From Clostridium sp. (GTDB lineage: Bacteria; Bacillota; Clostridia; Lachnospirales; Lachnospiraceae): DNA of 64,000 nucleotides. The position numbers were made by a program, and so were the translations under genes. This document shows, piece after piece, positions 1 to 9,313 of the stretch. Location: positions 124,001 through 188,000 of the forward strand of contig JAISOV010000024.1 of assembly GCA_031275405.1 (NCBI GenBank), written 5' to 3'. The first letter of the stretch is position 1; every line of letters begins with the position of its first letter. Below the pieces are notes generated by a model. The model was not told the DNA's origin and did not search any database. It saw nothing but the letters and a program-made list of their open reading frames with translations.

Positions 1-966
1 GAACATCGTCTCCGGCTTCCAGCCGATCTGAGCCTGTATCTTGTCCGGCGCGATCGCATATCGGCGGTCATGCCCTTTCCGGTCCTCCACATACGTAATC
101 AGGTCTTCGCTGAGCAGAGCCTTCCTTGGGTCGTCTTCCGGAAGCATTTCCCGCAAGGTGTCCAGGATGATGCGGACGATCTCGATATTCTGCTTTTCAT
201 TGTGTCCGCCCACGTTATAAGTCTCAAACAGCCTGCCCTCTTCCTGTATCAGGTCGATGGCCTTGGCATGGTCTTCCACATACAGCCAGTCTCTCACGTT
301 CCTGCCGTCGCCATACACGGGAAGCTTTTTCCCCGACAGGGCATTGTTGATCAGCAGCGGGATAAATTTTTCCGGAAACTGGTACGGCCCGTAATTATTG
401 GAACAGTTCGTAATATTCGCGGGGAAGCCATAGGTATCTATATAAGCCCGCACCAGCATGTCCGAACCGGCTTTGCTTGCGGAATAAGGACTGTGAGGGT
501 CATACGGCGTCGTTTCGTAAAAATATCCGGTCTCCTGCAAAGAACCGTACACCTCGTCCGTGGAAACGTGGAGGAATTTCTTCCCCGCCCGGAAGCTCCC
601 GTCCGGAAGCTCCCAGGCGGCTTTGGCGCAGTTGAGCATGACCGCCGTACCCAGCACATTGGTCCGCACAAAGGTTTCCGGCGTACGGATACTCCTGTCC
701 ACATGGCTCTCCGCCGCAAAATGCACCACCCGGTCGATCTCGTTTCCCGCAAAGATCTGACGGATCGCTTCCTGATCGCAGACATCCGCTTTCACGAAAG
801 TATAGTTCGTCCGCCCCTCCACCTCCTTGAGGTTCTCCAGATTCCCGGCGTAGGTCAGCGCGTCCGCGTTGATGATCCGGATCTGGCCGCCATATTTGCG
901 GAACATATAATGGATATAGTTGGAGCCGATAAACCCCGCCCCGCCGGTCACTAAATAAGTCCTCAT
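1..966 (-). CDS. rfbB: dTDP-glucose 4,6-dehydratase (3' end cut by window)
   Basis: Makes dTDP-4-keto-6-deoxyglucose from dTDP-glucose, the second step of dTDP-L-rhamnose synthesis in the cytosol. Reading left from ATG 966 the protein starts MRTYLVTGGAGFIGSN, an NAD-binding Rossmann loop. It then shows TDEVYG (catalytic acid pair), YSASK (SDR Tyr/Lys pair) and the family stretch CSNNYGPYQFPEKFIP. The frame is open for 322 codons to the window edge. The family is about 340 residues long, so only a short C-terminus is missing. A GGGAG-like ribosome site lies a little upstream. The partner rfbD lies far away at 45.6 kb, so rhamnose genes are dispersed in this genome. Confidence 0.95.
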   Translation of the reverse strand, partial: MRTYLVTGGAGFIGSNYIHYMFRKYGGQIRIINADALTYAGNLENLKEVEGRTNYTFVKADVCDQEAIRQIFAGNEIDRVVHFAAESHVDRSIRTPETFVRTNVLGTAVMLNCAKAAWELPDGSFRAGKKFLHVSTDEVYGSLQETGYFYETTPYDPHSPYSASKAGSDMLVRAYIDTYGFPANITNCSNNYGPYQFPEKFIPLLINNALSGKKLPVYGDGRNVRDWLYVEDHAKAIDLIQEEGRLFETYNVGGHNEKQNIEIVRIILDTLREMLPEDDPRKALLSEDLITYVEDRKGHDRRYAIAPDKIQAQIGWKPETMF

Positions 967-1017
967 AAGTGCTGTTCTCCCTCGTTCCATAGCCGCCGGG
1001 CAAGGCCGACTGGTCAT

Positions 1018-1152
1018 GTCCGGCAAAGTCCTCCGTGTATGTCCGGCAAAGCCGCCGTTCACATCCGGTAAAACCGGCGGAACGCAGGCGGCAAAGCCGC
1101 CGTTCGCATCCGGTAAGATCAGCTGATCAGGTTCGGCAAGATCAGCGGAAGG
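1018..1152. repeat. degenerate short GC-rich repeats between rfbB and the lysozyme gene
   Basis: The gap holds repeated blocks built on TCCGGCAAAG. The two clearest copies, at about 1044-1071 and 1089-1115, differ by a single base over some 27 bp. No gene or convincing terminator was seen here. Confidence 0.55.
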
Positions 1153-1153
1153 T

Positions 1154-4100
1154 CTAATAGCCTAAATAGCTGAGGTTCATGTCCACATCGCCGCTGATGC
1201 CGCTTACCCTGCCGTTGGACTTATACTGCCAGAGGTCGTAGCGCCCGGTATAGCTCGGCGCGGCGGCATACTGCGCAAGCCAGATCTTATACGCGCCCAG
1301 GCTTGCGGCGTCTATCTTAGTACCCAGCCAGGTCTTGTTGGCATAGATCCCGGAGGTGTACCCCGCCGCCTTGATCGTTTCACAGAAAGCCTTGCAGACG
1401 GCGGTTCTGGCTTCCTTGCTGATGCCGTCGGCCCTGCCGCCGCTGCTCTCCACGTCCAGGAAGATGGGGTAGGAGATCTTGTAATTTTTTACCATATCCA
1501 GTACCATAGACGCTTCTTCCACCGCTTCCGGCCCGTTCACCGCCTGGGTAAAGAAGTACACGCCTACTTTCAGCCCCGCCGCTATCGCACCCTTGATGTT
1601 GCTGTCATACATAGGATCCCGGATCAGAGCGCCTTGGGTGGAACCCCGGTAGCCGCAGCGGATGATCACATAGGCGATTCCGGAATTCTTCACAGCGTTC
1701 CAGTCGATGGCGCCGTTCCATTTGGACACGTCGATCCCGGAAGTCCCGGAGCCTACCACCAGAGAACCGTCGCTGGCAAAATGATATTTTGCCCCTTGGA
1801 TGACCTGTTCTCCCGTGACCTTTTTCCCGCCGGCATCGAAAAAGTACACTTTCCCGTCCAGCGTCTGCCAGCCGGTATATGTTGCGTCTCCTCTGACGAA
1901 GAACTTATCCGCTTTATAATAGTCCGCGTAACGGGCTTCCCGGTATGTTCCGCCCTCCAGTACATACAGCGGGTTCCCGGATGTATCCTTTAACGCCGTG
2001 ACGGTGTCGTTTTTGGGGTTGATCTTTACCGTCACGGTACAGGCCGCTTTGACTTCCTCCCCATATTCCAGATACTTTACCGTGACGGTCGCCGTTCCCG
2101 CCTTGACCCCCGTAATCGTGACTTCCTTACCCTTCACCGCTACAGTCGCTACAGCCGGATCCGAAGACTCCGCCGTGACCGGCGTGTCAGCTGTCGCGGC
2201 GTTAGTGACGGTCGCCTTGATGGTCACGGGAAGGTCAAGATACACCGTAGCCGCGTTTTTGTCAAGGGCAAGGGACTTTTTGGAAACCACTGTTACCGCG
2301 ACGGTCGCCGACGCTTGGGTGTCCGCGCCGCCGACCTGATAATCGGCCGTCACGGTAATCTTCGCCTCTCCTGCGGTGACTCCCTGGATGGACACCTTTC
2401 CGGTTGTGTCCGCCGCAGCGGTGGCAATCCCCGGATTGCTTGAGGAAGCGTTATAAACCAGTAGCTTGTCCGGTGAAAACCCTGCCGGAGTCGCCTGTAC
2501 CGAAGCCGATCCCCCCGCCGCCAGGGTGACAGACGTGGGAGCCACCGTCAGGCTTCCTTTTGGCGGCGCTGTCACGGTTACTGTGCAGACAAGAATCTTT
2601 TCAGTCTGGTCGCCGGGGCTGACATCCTGCGGCTCCTTTTGCGCCTCAAACCAGATCTCGGCTGTTCCTGCCTTGATACCTGTCACTTTACCGCTTGAAG
2701 AATCTACCGTTGCCACAGTCGAATCGGAGCTGCTCCAAGGATCATTGCTCGCTTTGGTTCTGCCTACCGGCGCCGACACCGTAAAACTCTTGTCTACCGT
2801 CAGGGTCTTACTACCCCCACTGAGCGACCCTACCTCCGCCAGACGCAGGAACTTTCCCGCCAGCGCCAGAGTGGTGGGATCCGGAATGTTCTTTTTGTCT
2901 ATCTCCACATAATTCACTCCGGCCACGGCACTCGCGACCCACGCCACGGTGTCTTTCAGAGCCGACTCCACCGGGATCTCCTTCTGCTCGGTGTCCTCTT
3001 GGGCGACGTTCACCTCGGACTCCAGCTTCACTTCGTCGCTGACGTCCACCTTCGCATAGGCGATCTCTTTTTTCACCTCGACCGTCTGCCTGTCCGAGGG
3101 CAGGATATAAGCCGCGTACTGCTCTCCCTCCAGACTCAGGACGGACACTCGATAGACGCCGGGGAGGATTCCCGTCTGATAGATGATGCCGTCTTTGTCA
3201 TCGTCCCGCCATTCGGCGGTCTTCCCGTCCGGATCCGTCACGGACACCCGGAACGCAACGTTCGGGATCAGCTTGCCGGTTTTTTGATTGACAAATTTGA
3301 TTTTCAGATCCTTCTCGATGGAAGTCATGTTCATCGCGACGGTGACTTCCGTGCTGTATTCCCCTTCTTCGTACTCTGTCTCTTCCGGCTCTTCCTCCGG
3401 CTCCTGCAAGACGGCGTTTGCCGCCGCGATCCTTGCCTGCTGCGCGTCCGCGACCGCCAGCAGCCCGGCTTCGCCGGGCAGGTCAATGCCGTCCAGCTGC
3501 CACCCGACGCTGACAAAACCGGAAAGCTGTTCCGTCTCGATCTTCCGGTTGAGAAAGACGATGCCGGCAAAGACCGCCACGAGCAGGACTGCCGCTCCGG
3601 CGACTAGAATCACCCGATCCATCATTCCCATTTCCAGCAGGGCAAGCCACAGTTTTTGAAAAAGATTGGTACCCGCAGAGGGAGGTCTGGGAGCTTTCCG
3701 GCGTGAAAGCCCTTCTCCGCCGTACTCCCCGAAAGAAATTTCTTCGGAGTCGGCATAGTATTCCTCCGGCTCGTCCGTCTCTTCGGAACCGTCCCCGGCG
3801 TAGTATTCCTCCGTTTCGTCCGCTTCTTCCGAGCCGTCCTCGATAAAGTACTCGTCCGCTTCCTCTTCGGAGTCGGCATAGTATTCCTCCGTCTCGTCCG
3901 CTTCTTCCGGGCCGTCCTTGATAAAGTACTCGTCCGCTTCCTCTTCCTCGGAGTCGGCATAGTATTCCTCCGGCTCGTCCGCTTCTTCTTCGGAGTCGGC
4001 ATAATATCCATCCGCTTCCTCCGCGTAGTATTCCCCGGATTCGTCCTCGGACTCCTCCCACCGGTCAAAAGCAGTCTTTTCCGTTTCGTTCTTTTTCTGT

Positions 4101-4156
4101 AAAAATTTACCTTGCCAAAATTTCTTCTTCATGTTTTGCGCACCAATCATTCCCAA
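1154..4156 (-). CDS. membrane-anchored GH25 lysozyme with acidic N-terminal repeats and Ig-like domains
   Basis: Likely a cell-wall muramidase. Layout: an acidic repeat region at about residues 35-145 (units such as EEADETEEYYADSE), one membrane span at about 181-202, then an extracellular part. That part has about three bacterial Ig-like (Big_2) domains at about 445-715, a short choline-binding-like wall repeat near 765-800 (YTGWQTLDGKVYFFDAGGK), and a C-terminal GH25 domain at about 806-1000. GH25 marks are GIDVSKWNG and FLDVE, whose Asp and Glu are the catalytic pair. With positive residues before the span the acidic tail should be cytoplasmic. The open frame starts at TTG 4156; ATG 4150 and ATG 4132 (MKKKFWQGK) are alternatives and no ribosome site settles it. 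A good promoter lies at 4216-4244. Confidence 0.9.
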   Translation of the reverse strand: MGMIGAQNMKKKFWQGKFLQKKNETEKTAFDRWEESEDESGEYYAEEADGYYADSEEEADEPEEYYADSEEEEADEYFIKDGPEEADETEEYYADSEEEADEYFIEDGSEEADETEEYYAGDGSEETDEPEEYYADSEEISFGEYGGEGLSRRKAPRPPSAGTNLFQKLWLALLEMGMMDRVILVAGAAVLLVAVFAGIVFLNRKIETEQLSGFVSVGWQLDGIDLPGEAGLLAVADAQQARIAAANAVLQEPEEEPEETEYEEGEYSTEVTVAMNMTSIEKDLKIKFVNQKTGKLIPNVAFRVSVTDPDGKTAEWRDDDKDGIIYQTGILPGVYRVSVLSLEGEQYAAYILPSDRQTVEVKKEIAYAKVDVSDEVKLESEVNVAQEDTEQKEIPVESALKDTVAWVASAVAGVNYVEIDKKNIPDPTTLALAGKFLRLAEVGSLSGGSKTLTVDKSFTVSAPVGRTKASNDPWSSSDSTVATVDSSSGKVTGIKAGTAEIWFEAQKEPQDVSPGDQTEKILVCTVTVTAPPKGSLTVAPTSVTLAAGGSASVQATPAGFSPDKLLVYNASSSNPGIATAAADTTGKVSIQGVTAGEAKITVTADYQVGGADTQASATVAVTVVSKKSLALDKNAATVYLDLPVTIKATVTNAATADTPVTAESSDPAVATVAVKGKEVTITGVKAGTATVTVKYLEYGEEVKAACTVTVKINPKNDTVTALKDTSGNPLYVLEGGTYREARYADYYKADKFFVRGDATYTGWQTLDGKVYFFDAGGKKVTGEQVIQGAKYHFASDGSLVVGSGTSGIDVSKWNGAIDWNAVKNSGIAYVIIRCGYRGSTQGALIRDPMYDSNIKGAIAAGLKVGVYFFTQAVNGPEAVEEASMVLDMVKNYKISYPIFLDVESSGGRADGISKEARTAVCKAFCETIKAAGYTSGIYANKTWLGTKIDAASLGAYKIWLAQYAAAPSYTGRYDLWQYKSNGRVSGISGDVDMNLSYLGY
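3720..4060 (-). repeat. acidic-peptide coding repeats in the lysozyme gene
   Basis: Several imperfect in-frame copies of a unit coding for EEADE(T/P)EEYYADSE, with two copies of a variant containing EYFI(K/E)DG. The repeats keep the reading frame, so copy-number change would lengthen or shorten the acidic tail without breaking the gene. Confidence 0.75.
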
Positions 4157-4211
4157 AAATTCTTGCAGCCATTCCTATGACCGACTTCCCGGCCTGCCCG
4201 CGTGTATCATA

Positions 4212-4440
4212 TCACATTATATCATTGGAAAGAAGTGACTTCAAGCAAAAAGTCATTTCTTTCTGTTTTCTCTCAAACACCTTTTTAAGTGTAGTTTTTC
4301 TATCACGTTCGGTAAGCGCGTCCTCGCGCATGGGATACCTTGTGAAAACGGCATATGGTGTAAGCGTAATACGCGCCGCCGCATATTCGTCCAATGTCTC
4401 TTCATCATCTACACACAGAGGAAGCAACAGAGGAACTACG
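4212..4440 (-). pseudogene. possible HEPN-domain protein fragment
   Basis: An open stretch of about 70 codons reads LDEYAAARITLTPYAVFTRYP followed by a charged helix. The PYAV.TRYP pattern is typical of the C-terminal part of HEPN-family proteins. The N-terminal half of such a protein is not visible upstream, and the stretch overlaps the lysozyme promoter. It is best read as a remnant. The assignment rests on a short motif only. Confidence 0.3.
4216..4244 (-). promoter_or_regulatory. sigma-A-type promoter for the GH25 lysozyme gene
   Basis: On the minus strand, TTGAAG, a 17-base spacer and a perfect TATAAT. The start codon of the lysozyme gene follows about 60-80 bases downstream. Confidence 0.65.
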
Positions 4441-4475
4441 ATGGTTCACTTTTTCTAAAATCTTCCTCTTCCCCC

Positions 4476-4504
4476 TGGACAATCCCACGCCAGGATAGTA
4501 AACT
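4476..4504 (+). promoter_or_regulatory. candidate promoter for the SGNH hydrolase gene
   Basis: TGGACA, a 17-base spacer and TAAACT. It is the only reasonable plus-strand match ahead of the gene. Confidence 0.4.
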
Positions 4505-4581
4505 GATCCCACGGAAAGAAGCGGCGGCACAGCCGCTTCCCCGCCGCAGAGTTACCGAAAGTGAGAGGAATGACGCAAACA

Positions 4582-5679
4582 ATGAACGAAACACCGTCCA
4601 CAGACCATATAGAACCCAAAACAGGCGCCGCCGCTTCCCTGGCGAAACAGTCTCCGGCGAAACAGCCATCCCCGGCAGGACAGCCGTCCCCGGCAGGACA
4701 GCCGTCCCCGCAGGAACAGCCGCCCCGGCGCAGACGTCTCAACGGGCAGCTTGTGTTAGGAGGCGGCTTTGCGCTGGCTATCCTCCTGCTCGTCGTCCGT
4801 TTCCTGACCTTCGGCAATCCGGTTGACCCGGATTTCATTAAAAACCTGCCGGGGAACTACGAAGACAACATGGACATTTATTTCCCGCTGATCAACGACA
4901 CCGAGGAAGAGCCGATCGACGACGGCGTGACCACCATCGTGGCGTTCGGCAACGCCCCTTTCGCGGACGACCGGGATTCCAAGGACGGCCTCGCCAATCT
5001 GATCGCCGAAGAATCAGGGGCGGCGGTATACAACTGTTCGGTAGGCGGCTCCTATCTGGCCGCTAAAGAAGCGACCTTCCTCGACGGACTTTATCCCATG
5101 GACGCTTTCAACTTCTACTGGCTGACCACCCTGATCGCGCTGGACAACCATGTCATTTATGAACGCGCCTTTGCCGCCATGGGGGAAGACACCCCGCCGG
5201 ATGCCCGCGAAGCCTACGAAACCTTGAGCGGCATTGATTTTCGCAAAGTAGACCTGATCACCATCCTGTACGACGGAAGCGACTACTTGGCGGGTCATCC
5301 CATCTATAACGGCGACAACGAAACGGACATCCAGTACTTCACGGGAAACCTGACGGCGGGCATTCAGCTGATCAAGGAAACCTTCCCCTATATCCGTATT
5401 ATCGTCATGTCGCCGACCTACGCTTTTGGCATAGACGAGGACGGCAGCTATATCAGCAGCGACATCCGGACGTATGGGCAGGACGTGCTTTCCAGCTACG
5501 CCATCCTACAGGGCCATGCGGCAAACAGCGAGGGCGTCACTTTCGTGGATCATCTTTACGGCACGGTCACGGAGGACAACGCCGCCGATTATCTGACGGA
5601 CAACCTCCACCTGAACGTGGCGGGGAGGAAATTAGTGGCGAAACGCTTTTGCAAAGCGCTTACCTATTATGAACGCTGA
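4582..5679 (+). CDS. membrane-anchored SGNH/GDSL-type hydrolase-like protein
   Basis: Probably a surface esterase or acyl-transfer enzyme acting outside the membrane. The N-terminus is a Pro/Gln-rich repeat (PSPAGQ units) ending in basic RRRR. One membrane span follows (about 55-77 from ATG 4582), then an extracellular domain of about 280 residues. The domain has VAFGNAPFADDR in the place of the SGNH block I, CSVGGSYLA after it, and C-terminal TDNLHLNVAGRKL. The last matches the Asp-x-x-His block V. Block I lacks a textbook GDS motif, so the catalytic Ser is uncertain. GTG 4561 and ATG 4570 are alternative starts; AGAGGA sits directly before 4570, so 4582 was preferred. The 3' end meets the convergent GT-C-like gene. 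Confidence 0.6.
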   Translation: MNETPSTDHIEPKTGAAASLAKQSPAKQPSPAGQPSPAGQPSPQEQPPRRRRLNGQLVLGGGFALAILLLVVRFLTFGNPVDPDFIKNLPGNYEDNMDIYFPLINDTEEEPIDDGVTTIVAFGNAPFADDRDSKDGLANLIAEESGAAVYNCSVGGSYLAAKEATFLDGLYPMDAFNFYWLTTLIALDNHVIYERAFAAMGEDTPPDAREAYETLSGIDFRKVDLITILYDGSDYLAGHPIYNGDNETDIQYFTGNLTAGIQLIKETFPYIRIIVMSPTYAFGIDEDGSYISSDIRTYGQDVLSSYAILQGHAANSEGVTFVDHLYGTVTEDNAADYLTDNLHLNVAGRKLVAKRFCKALTYYER

Positions 5680-5680
5680 G

Positions 5681-5855
5681 CCGGCGATCCCCGCCGCCGC
5701 GTATGGGAGCGGATTCTGCTCCGGGCCGGCCGGATCATCCTGGGAACTCCGGCGATCCCCGCCGCCGCGTATGGGAGCAGATTCTGCTCCAGGCCGGCTG
5801 GATCATCCTGGGAACTCCGGCGATCCCCGCCGCCGCGTATGGGAGCAGAAGCAGG
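5681..5855. repeat. 68-bp tandem repeat, about 2.6 copies
   Basis: Copies begin at 5681, 5749 and 5817, each starting CCGGCGATCCCCGCCGCCGC. The period is 68 bp, not a multiple of three. The array spans the convergent gene ends, so the repeat is read in two frames at the C-terminus of the 5735-7342 protein. Confidence 0.9.
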
Positions 5856-7342
5856 AAATAAGACAGAATGTATCGGCTGTTCGCTTCCCAGAGCATATGG
5901 AAAAGCAGGCCGCCCATCCCTCCGATATACCCGAGGTAAAGCGGAACCCCCTGTATCCGGAAGCCGTTCCCTTTTCGCAGAGCCAAAACCGAAAACAGAA
6001 ACGCCCCGAGCCAGAAAAAGTTCTGGTAAGCGTTGCAGTAGGCAACCAGATATGCGCTATACTGCCCTTCATACAGCCCGGCGACGAACGGGCTTCGCCC
6101 GCCGAACGTAGCCAGCGTCGCCTGTCTGCAGGCATACGTGCCGTCCGCCCATTGGGAAAGATATTTCTGGGCATAAAAGTCAGCCGCATAGACGGGGTTC
6201 TCCCGGAAATCCGCCAGACGTTCCGAGATGGCGCGGCGGCTTGCCGCAGAGGCGGCGGCTGTGTCCATTCCGCTGTCACGGTAGATCTCGAAGTTAAAGC
6301 CATTGTACCAGCCGTTTGCGCGGGAAGCTTCCTGCATTCCCATCGCCAGATAGGACAGAGGGGGGACGCCGGAACGCAACACGCTTCCCGAACGCAGTTC
6401 ATAAGATTTCTCGACCACGGGAAGCACGGCGCAGACACAGAAAGCGCAGATTCCACTATAAAGAAGGAGCCGGTGGCGGCGGGTGTGAAGCCATCGGAAC
6501 ATCAAGACCAGAAGCACGGCGATCATCAGCACCAAAGCATTTTTCCTCATCATGACGCTCGCCGTAAAGGCGGCGATGCTAAGCGCCGCAGCCTTCCGTC
6601 CGCTTCCTTCGTCTTGGAAACCCTGATACAGAAAAAGGACGCCTGCGCTGAAAGCGGCAAAGGACGGGATTTCCCCGTAGACAAAGGAAGAATAAAAAAG
6701 GAGCGGCACGTTGGCGCCGCCTAATACCAGGTAGACACAGGACGCCCGGTCGTCGCGAAACAGCAGCTCCGTGAGCCGATACTGGCAGAAGACGATGACG
6801 CAGACCAGCGCCACATTCACGCACTTTAAGAGGTGGTAGGCGGGCGTGTCTGTCGGGAACAGTTTCCAGATACGGAGGATGGCTTCATAAACCAGAACCA
6901 GCCCGACCTGCTGCGGATAGTAGGACAGATAGGAATCCGTCGGGTGGATCACGCCGTAACCGTCCTCGGCAAGCTGCTGCGCGATGGAAAAAACGGACAT
7001 GGAATCCGCCGTCGGAGCGCTCCTTCCAAAAACCACCAGCGCCAGGCCGGAGCCAAGGCACCAGAGCATGACCAAAGCCAACAGGAGTCTCTTCCTCTGG
7101 GAAGGCCTGCGCAGCACCCAGCGGCAGCAGACGAAACAGGCCGCCGCAAACAGGAGCAGACCCAAAATGCCGAAGAACGGGTTGTCCATCCGTTTCAGCA
7201 TGACTTGGGATTCCATATTCTGGCTGTCGCAGGTAAAAAAGAAATTCGTCACAAACAGGAAACACGCAAACAGCACGGCGGCGCAACGCACAAATTGAAA
7301 CCCCGCCCGGTAAACGACCGCCGCTGGATCCGACTTTCTCAT
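5735..7342 (-). CDS. polytopic GT-C-like glycosyltransferase family membrane protein
   Basis: A 535-residue protein with about ten or more hydrophobic spans and an early periplasm-side loop containing PTADSMSVFSIAQQLAED. This layout suits GT-C fold lipid-linked sugar transferases (PMT/ArnT-like), but the exact substrate cannot be told. The start is ATG 7342 behind AAAGGAG. The normal C-terminus (YILSYFLLLLPYAAAG) runs into the 68-bp tandem repeat, adding an irregular basic tail with HTRRRGSPEFPG. It lies 68 bases behind the DUF6020 gene and is probably co-transcribed with it. Confidence 0.6.
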   Translation of the reverse strand: MRKSDPAAVVYRAGFQFVRCAAVLFACFLFVTNFFFTCDSQNMESQVMLKRMDNPFFGILGLLLFAAACFVCCRWVLRRPSQRKRLLLALVMLWCLGSGLALVVFGRSAPTADSMSVFSIAQQLAEDGYGVIHPTDSYLSYYPQQVGLVLVYEAILRIWKLFPTDTPAYHLLKCVNVALVCVIVFCQYRLTELLFRDDRASCVYLVLGGANVPLLFYSSFVYGEIPSFAAFSAGVLFLYQGFQDEGSGRKAAALSIAAFTASVMMRKNALVLMIAVLLVLMFRWLHTRRHRLLLYSGICAFCVCAVLPVVEKSYELRSGSVLRSGVPPLSYLAMGMQEASRANGWYNGFNFEIYRDSGMDTAAASAASRRAISERLADFRENPVYAADFYAQKYLSQWADGTYACRQATLATFGGRSPFVAGLYEGQYSAYLVAYCNAYQNFFWLGAFLFSVLALRKGNGFRIQGVPLYLGYIGGMGGLLFHMLWEANSRYILSYFLLLLPYAAAGIAGVPRMIQPAWSRICSHTRRRGSPEFPG

Positions 7343-7410
7343 GGCTCTCCTTTCCGGATGCAGAAGCTCCTATGATCTGACGCAAAGGCGTCTGATACCA
7401 AGACTTCCCC

Positions 7411-9267
7411 TCATCCCGGCACCTGACCCGCCTCGCAAACCGCGGATCGCGTATGCCCCCACACGGCGGCGCACAGGAACGGCAGGCAGATCATGACCGG
7501 ATAAAGATACCGAAGCTGTACGCAAGGGCCAAGGAACAGCGTGCCATAATAGCCCCCGATGAACGCGAACGGCAGCAGGAACCGGTATCTGCCCCACACC
7601 AGGAGACAGCCGAAGAACACCAGATACAGCCACAGATACGTTCCCGGAACGAGCAGGTATTTCAGTACCGGATGTTTCAGATACGCGTTTTCATTCGCAT
7701 AGTCTTCCAGTCTGTCCCGCAGCCACGGCCATCTTGTATGCCTGTAGATGTCCATCGGCTCTGTGCCGCCTGACTGCCATCTGGTCTGGATATACCTTAG
7801 CCCTTCCGCGTCGTCCTCACCGTAGACAGAGGCGTGGCTCACATCCTGCGGATAGAGGTAGCCCGCGTTCAGCGCCAGCGCGGCGTTCAGGTAATCCCCC
7901 GGATACCGCAGGAAAAGCCCCAGATAGACCTCCAGAAAATCTTTGGGACGGTACCTCGGCACATAGGTATTTACATGGCCTTTTACCGGATCGGAAAGAG
8001 CCGGACGGTAGAGCAGGTAGCCTTCGTCCAGGATAAAATCATGGATCAGGGCCTTTTCTTTCTCGCCCATGGAGCCGTCGTCCCGCGCCAGGGCGCCGAC
8101 GCCGCCATGCATGAGCATAACTCTCGACAACTGCTGGATCGGCAGGCTCAACATTTCCCGGCTGTCTCCCGGCGCCGCCTGCGTTATGCGAAACAGCGCG
8201 AAAAGCAGCAGGCACCCCGCCGCAAATCCTACGCCTGTGCCGATCAGAAGCCGTCCCCAGAGCTTTTTGTCTTTCCGGGAAAAAAGCAGCGCCAGAGCCA
8301 GTGCCGCCAGCAGCACCGCCAACGCGTAAGGCCCGTTGTTTCGTAAAACGACCGTCATCAGCGCTGCCGCCGCATACAGTCCGTCCCAACGGTTCCATCG
8401 GAGGCTGTCCCTGCCCTGTGCCAAGCTCCTGCACAGCGCCATCATCATCAGAAGGACGAACGCGGAAAAAAGCGTGTCTTTCGTCATGCTGACACTAAGG
8501 TATTTATGGAAAGGAAAAAGGATCCCGTAACCTACTAACGCAACGCAGTACCAAGAAAGTCCCCTGCGTCCGCCCCGCCGAACCGCCATGGCAGTGGAAA
8601 CAGCCATGGCGAACATCCCTGACAGAACCGCCATCTGCGCGAGGGCGAACAAGGCGATTCCGAAGGTCGCGCTTCGGATGATTTTCCCGAACCGCCAGAA
8701 CGCTTCCACCAAAAGCGTATGGAGCAGCGGATGATGAGAAGAATAAAAACCGCTGCTCATAATCTGTCCAAGCTGTACGCTTATATCATACGCGCAGATG
8801 GCAGGATAATATGCCAGAAACGCCGGCAGCCAGGACAGGAAGATCAGGCTCCAGGAACCCCAGAACCATTTCCGGACAGGAGGGGAGCCGCCCGGCTCCC
8901 GGAAGAACGCCCGATAACTGATCCGAAGCTGCGGAGCGGCTTCTGGTGGAAGATCGCCGCCCGGCTCCACGAAGAACGCCCGGGCTTTACCTTCCCGCCG
9001 CTTTGCGGGCGAGACCCCGCGCCAGAGGCGGGCAAGCGCGCCGCCAAGCTTGTCCGCCTTGCAGACAAGCAGGCACAGGAGACCGCCCGACAGAAGCCCC
9101 AGGGCAAGGCTGACGCCCAGGATATACGCGGTGTGGCTTCCCGTCCACAGGATGTCGCCCCTGTCTTTTAATTCCCGCCCCGTGACGGAGCAGAAAAAGA
9201 AAGCGCTCCCCACAAAACAGAACCAGGCACAGCCTGCACGTTTCGCCGGAAATTTTTTATTTTTCAT
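7411..9267 (-). CDS. DUF6020-like polytopic membrane protein, probable envelope glycan enzyme
   Basis: A 618-residue multi-span membrane protein. The stretch YYPAICAYDISVQLGQI followed by SSHHPLLHTLL is the pattern I associate with the DUF6020 group, large GT-C-like proteins. The function is unproven; a role in moving sugars onto lipid-linked glycans is inferred from fold type and neighbours. The start is ATG 9267 with AAGGAGG about 11 bases upstream. A promoter at 9466-9494 and a leader of about 190 bases full of hairpins precede it. Confidence 0.6.
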   Translation of the reverse strand: MKNKKFPAKRAGCAWFCFVGSAFFFCSVTGRELKDRGDILWTGSHTAYILGVSLALGLLSGGLLCLLVCKADKLGGALARLWRGVSPAKRREGKARAFFVEPGGDLPPEAAPQLRISYRAFFREPGGSPPVRKWFWGSWSLIFLSWLPAFLAYYPAICAYDISVQLGQIMSSGFYSSHHPLLHTLLVEAFWRFGKIIRSATFGIALFALAQMAVLSGMFAMAVSTAMAVRRGGRRGLSWYCVALVGYGILFPFHKYLSVSMTKDTLFSAFVLLMMMALCRSLAQGRDSLRWNRWDGLYAAAALMTVVLRNNGPYALAVLLAALALALLFSRKDKKLWGRLLIGTGVGFAAGCLLLFALFRITQAAPGDSREMLSLPIQQLSRVMLMHGGVGALARDDGSMGEKEKALIHDFILDEGYLLYRPALSDPVKGHVNTYVPRYRPKDFLEVYLGLFLRYPGDYLNAALALNAGYLYPQDVSHASVYGEDDAEGLRYIQTRWQSGGTEPMDIYRHTRWPWLRDRLEDYANENAYLKHPVLKYLLVPGTYLWLYLVFFGCLLVWGRYRFLLPFAFIGGYYGTLFLGPCVQLRYLYPVMICLPFLCAAVWGHTRSAVCEAGQVPG

Positions 9268-9313
9268 TTATGGGAAATTCCTCCTTTTTGATTTCACCAG
9301 CCGGAACTCCATG

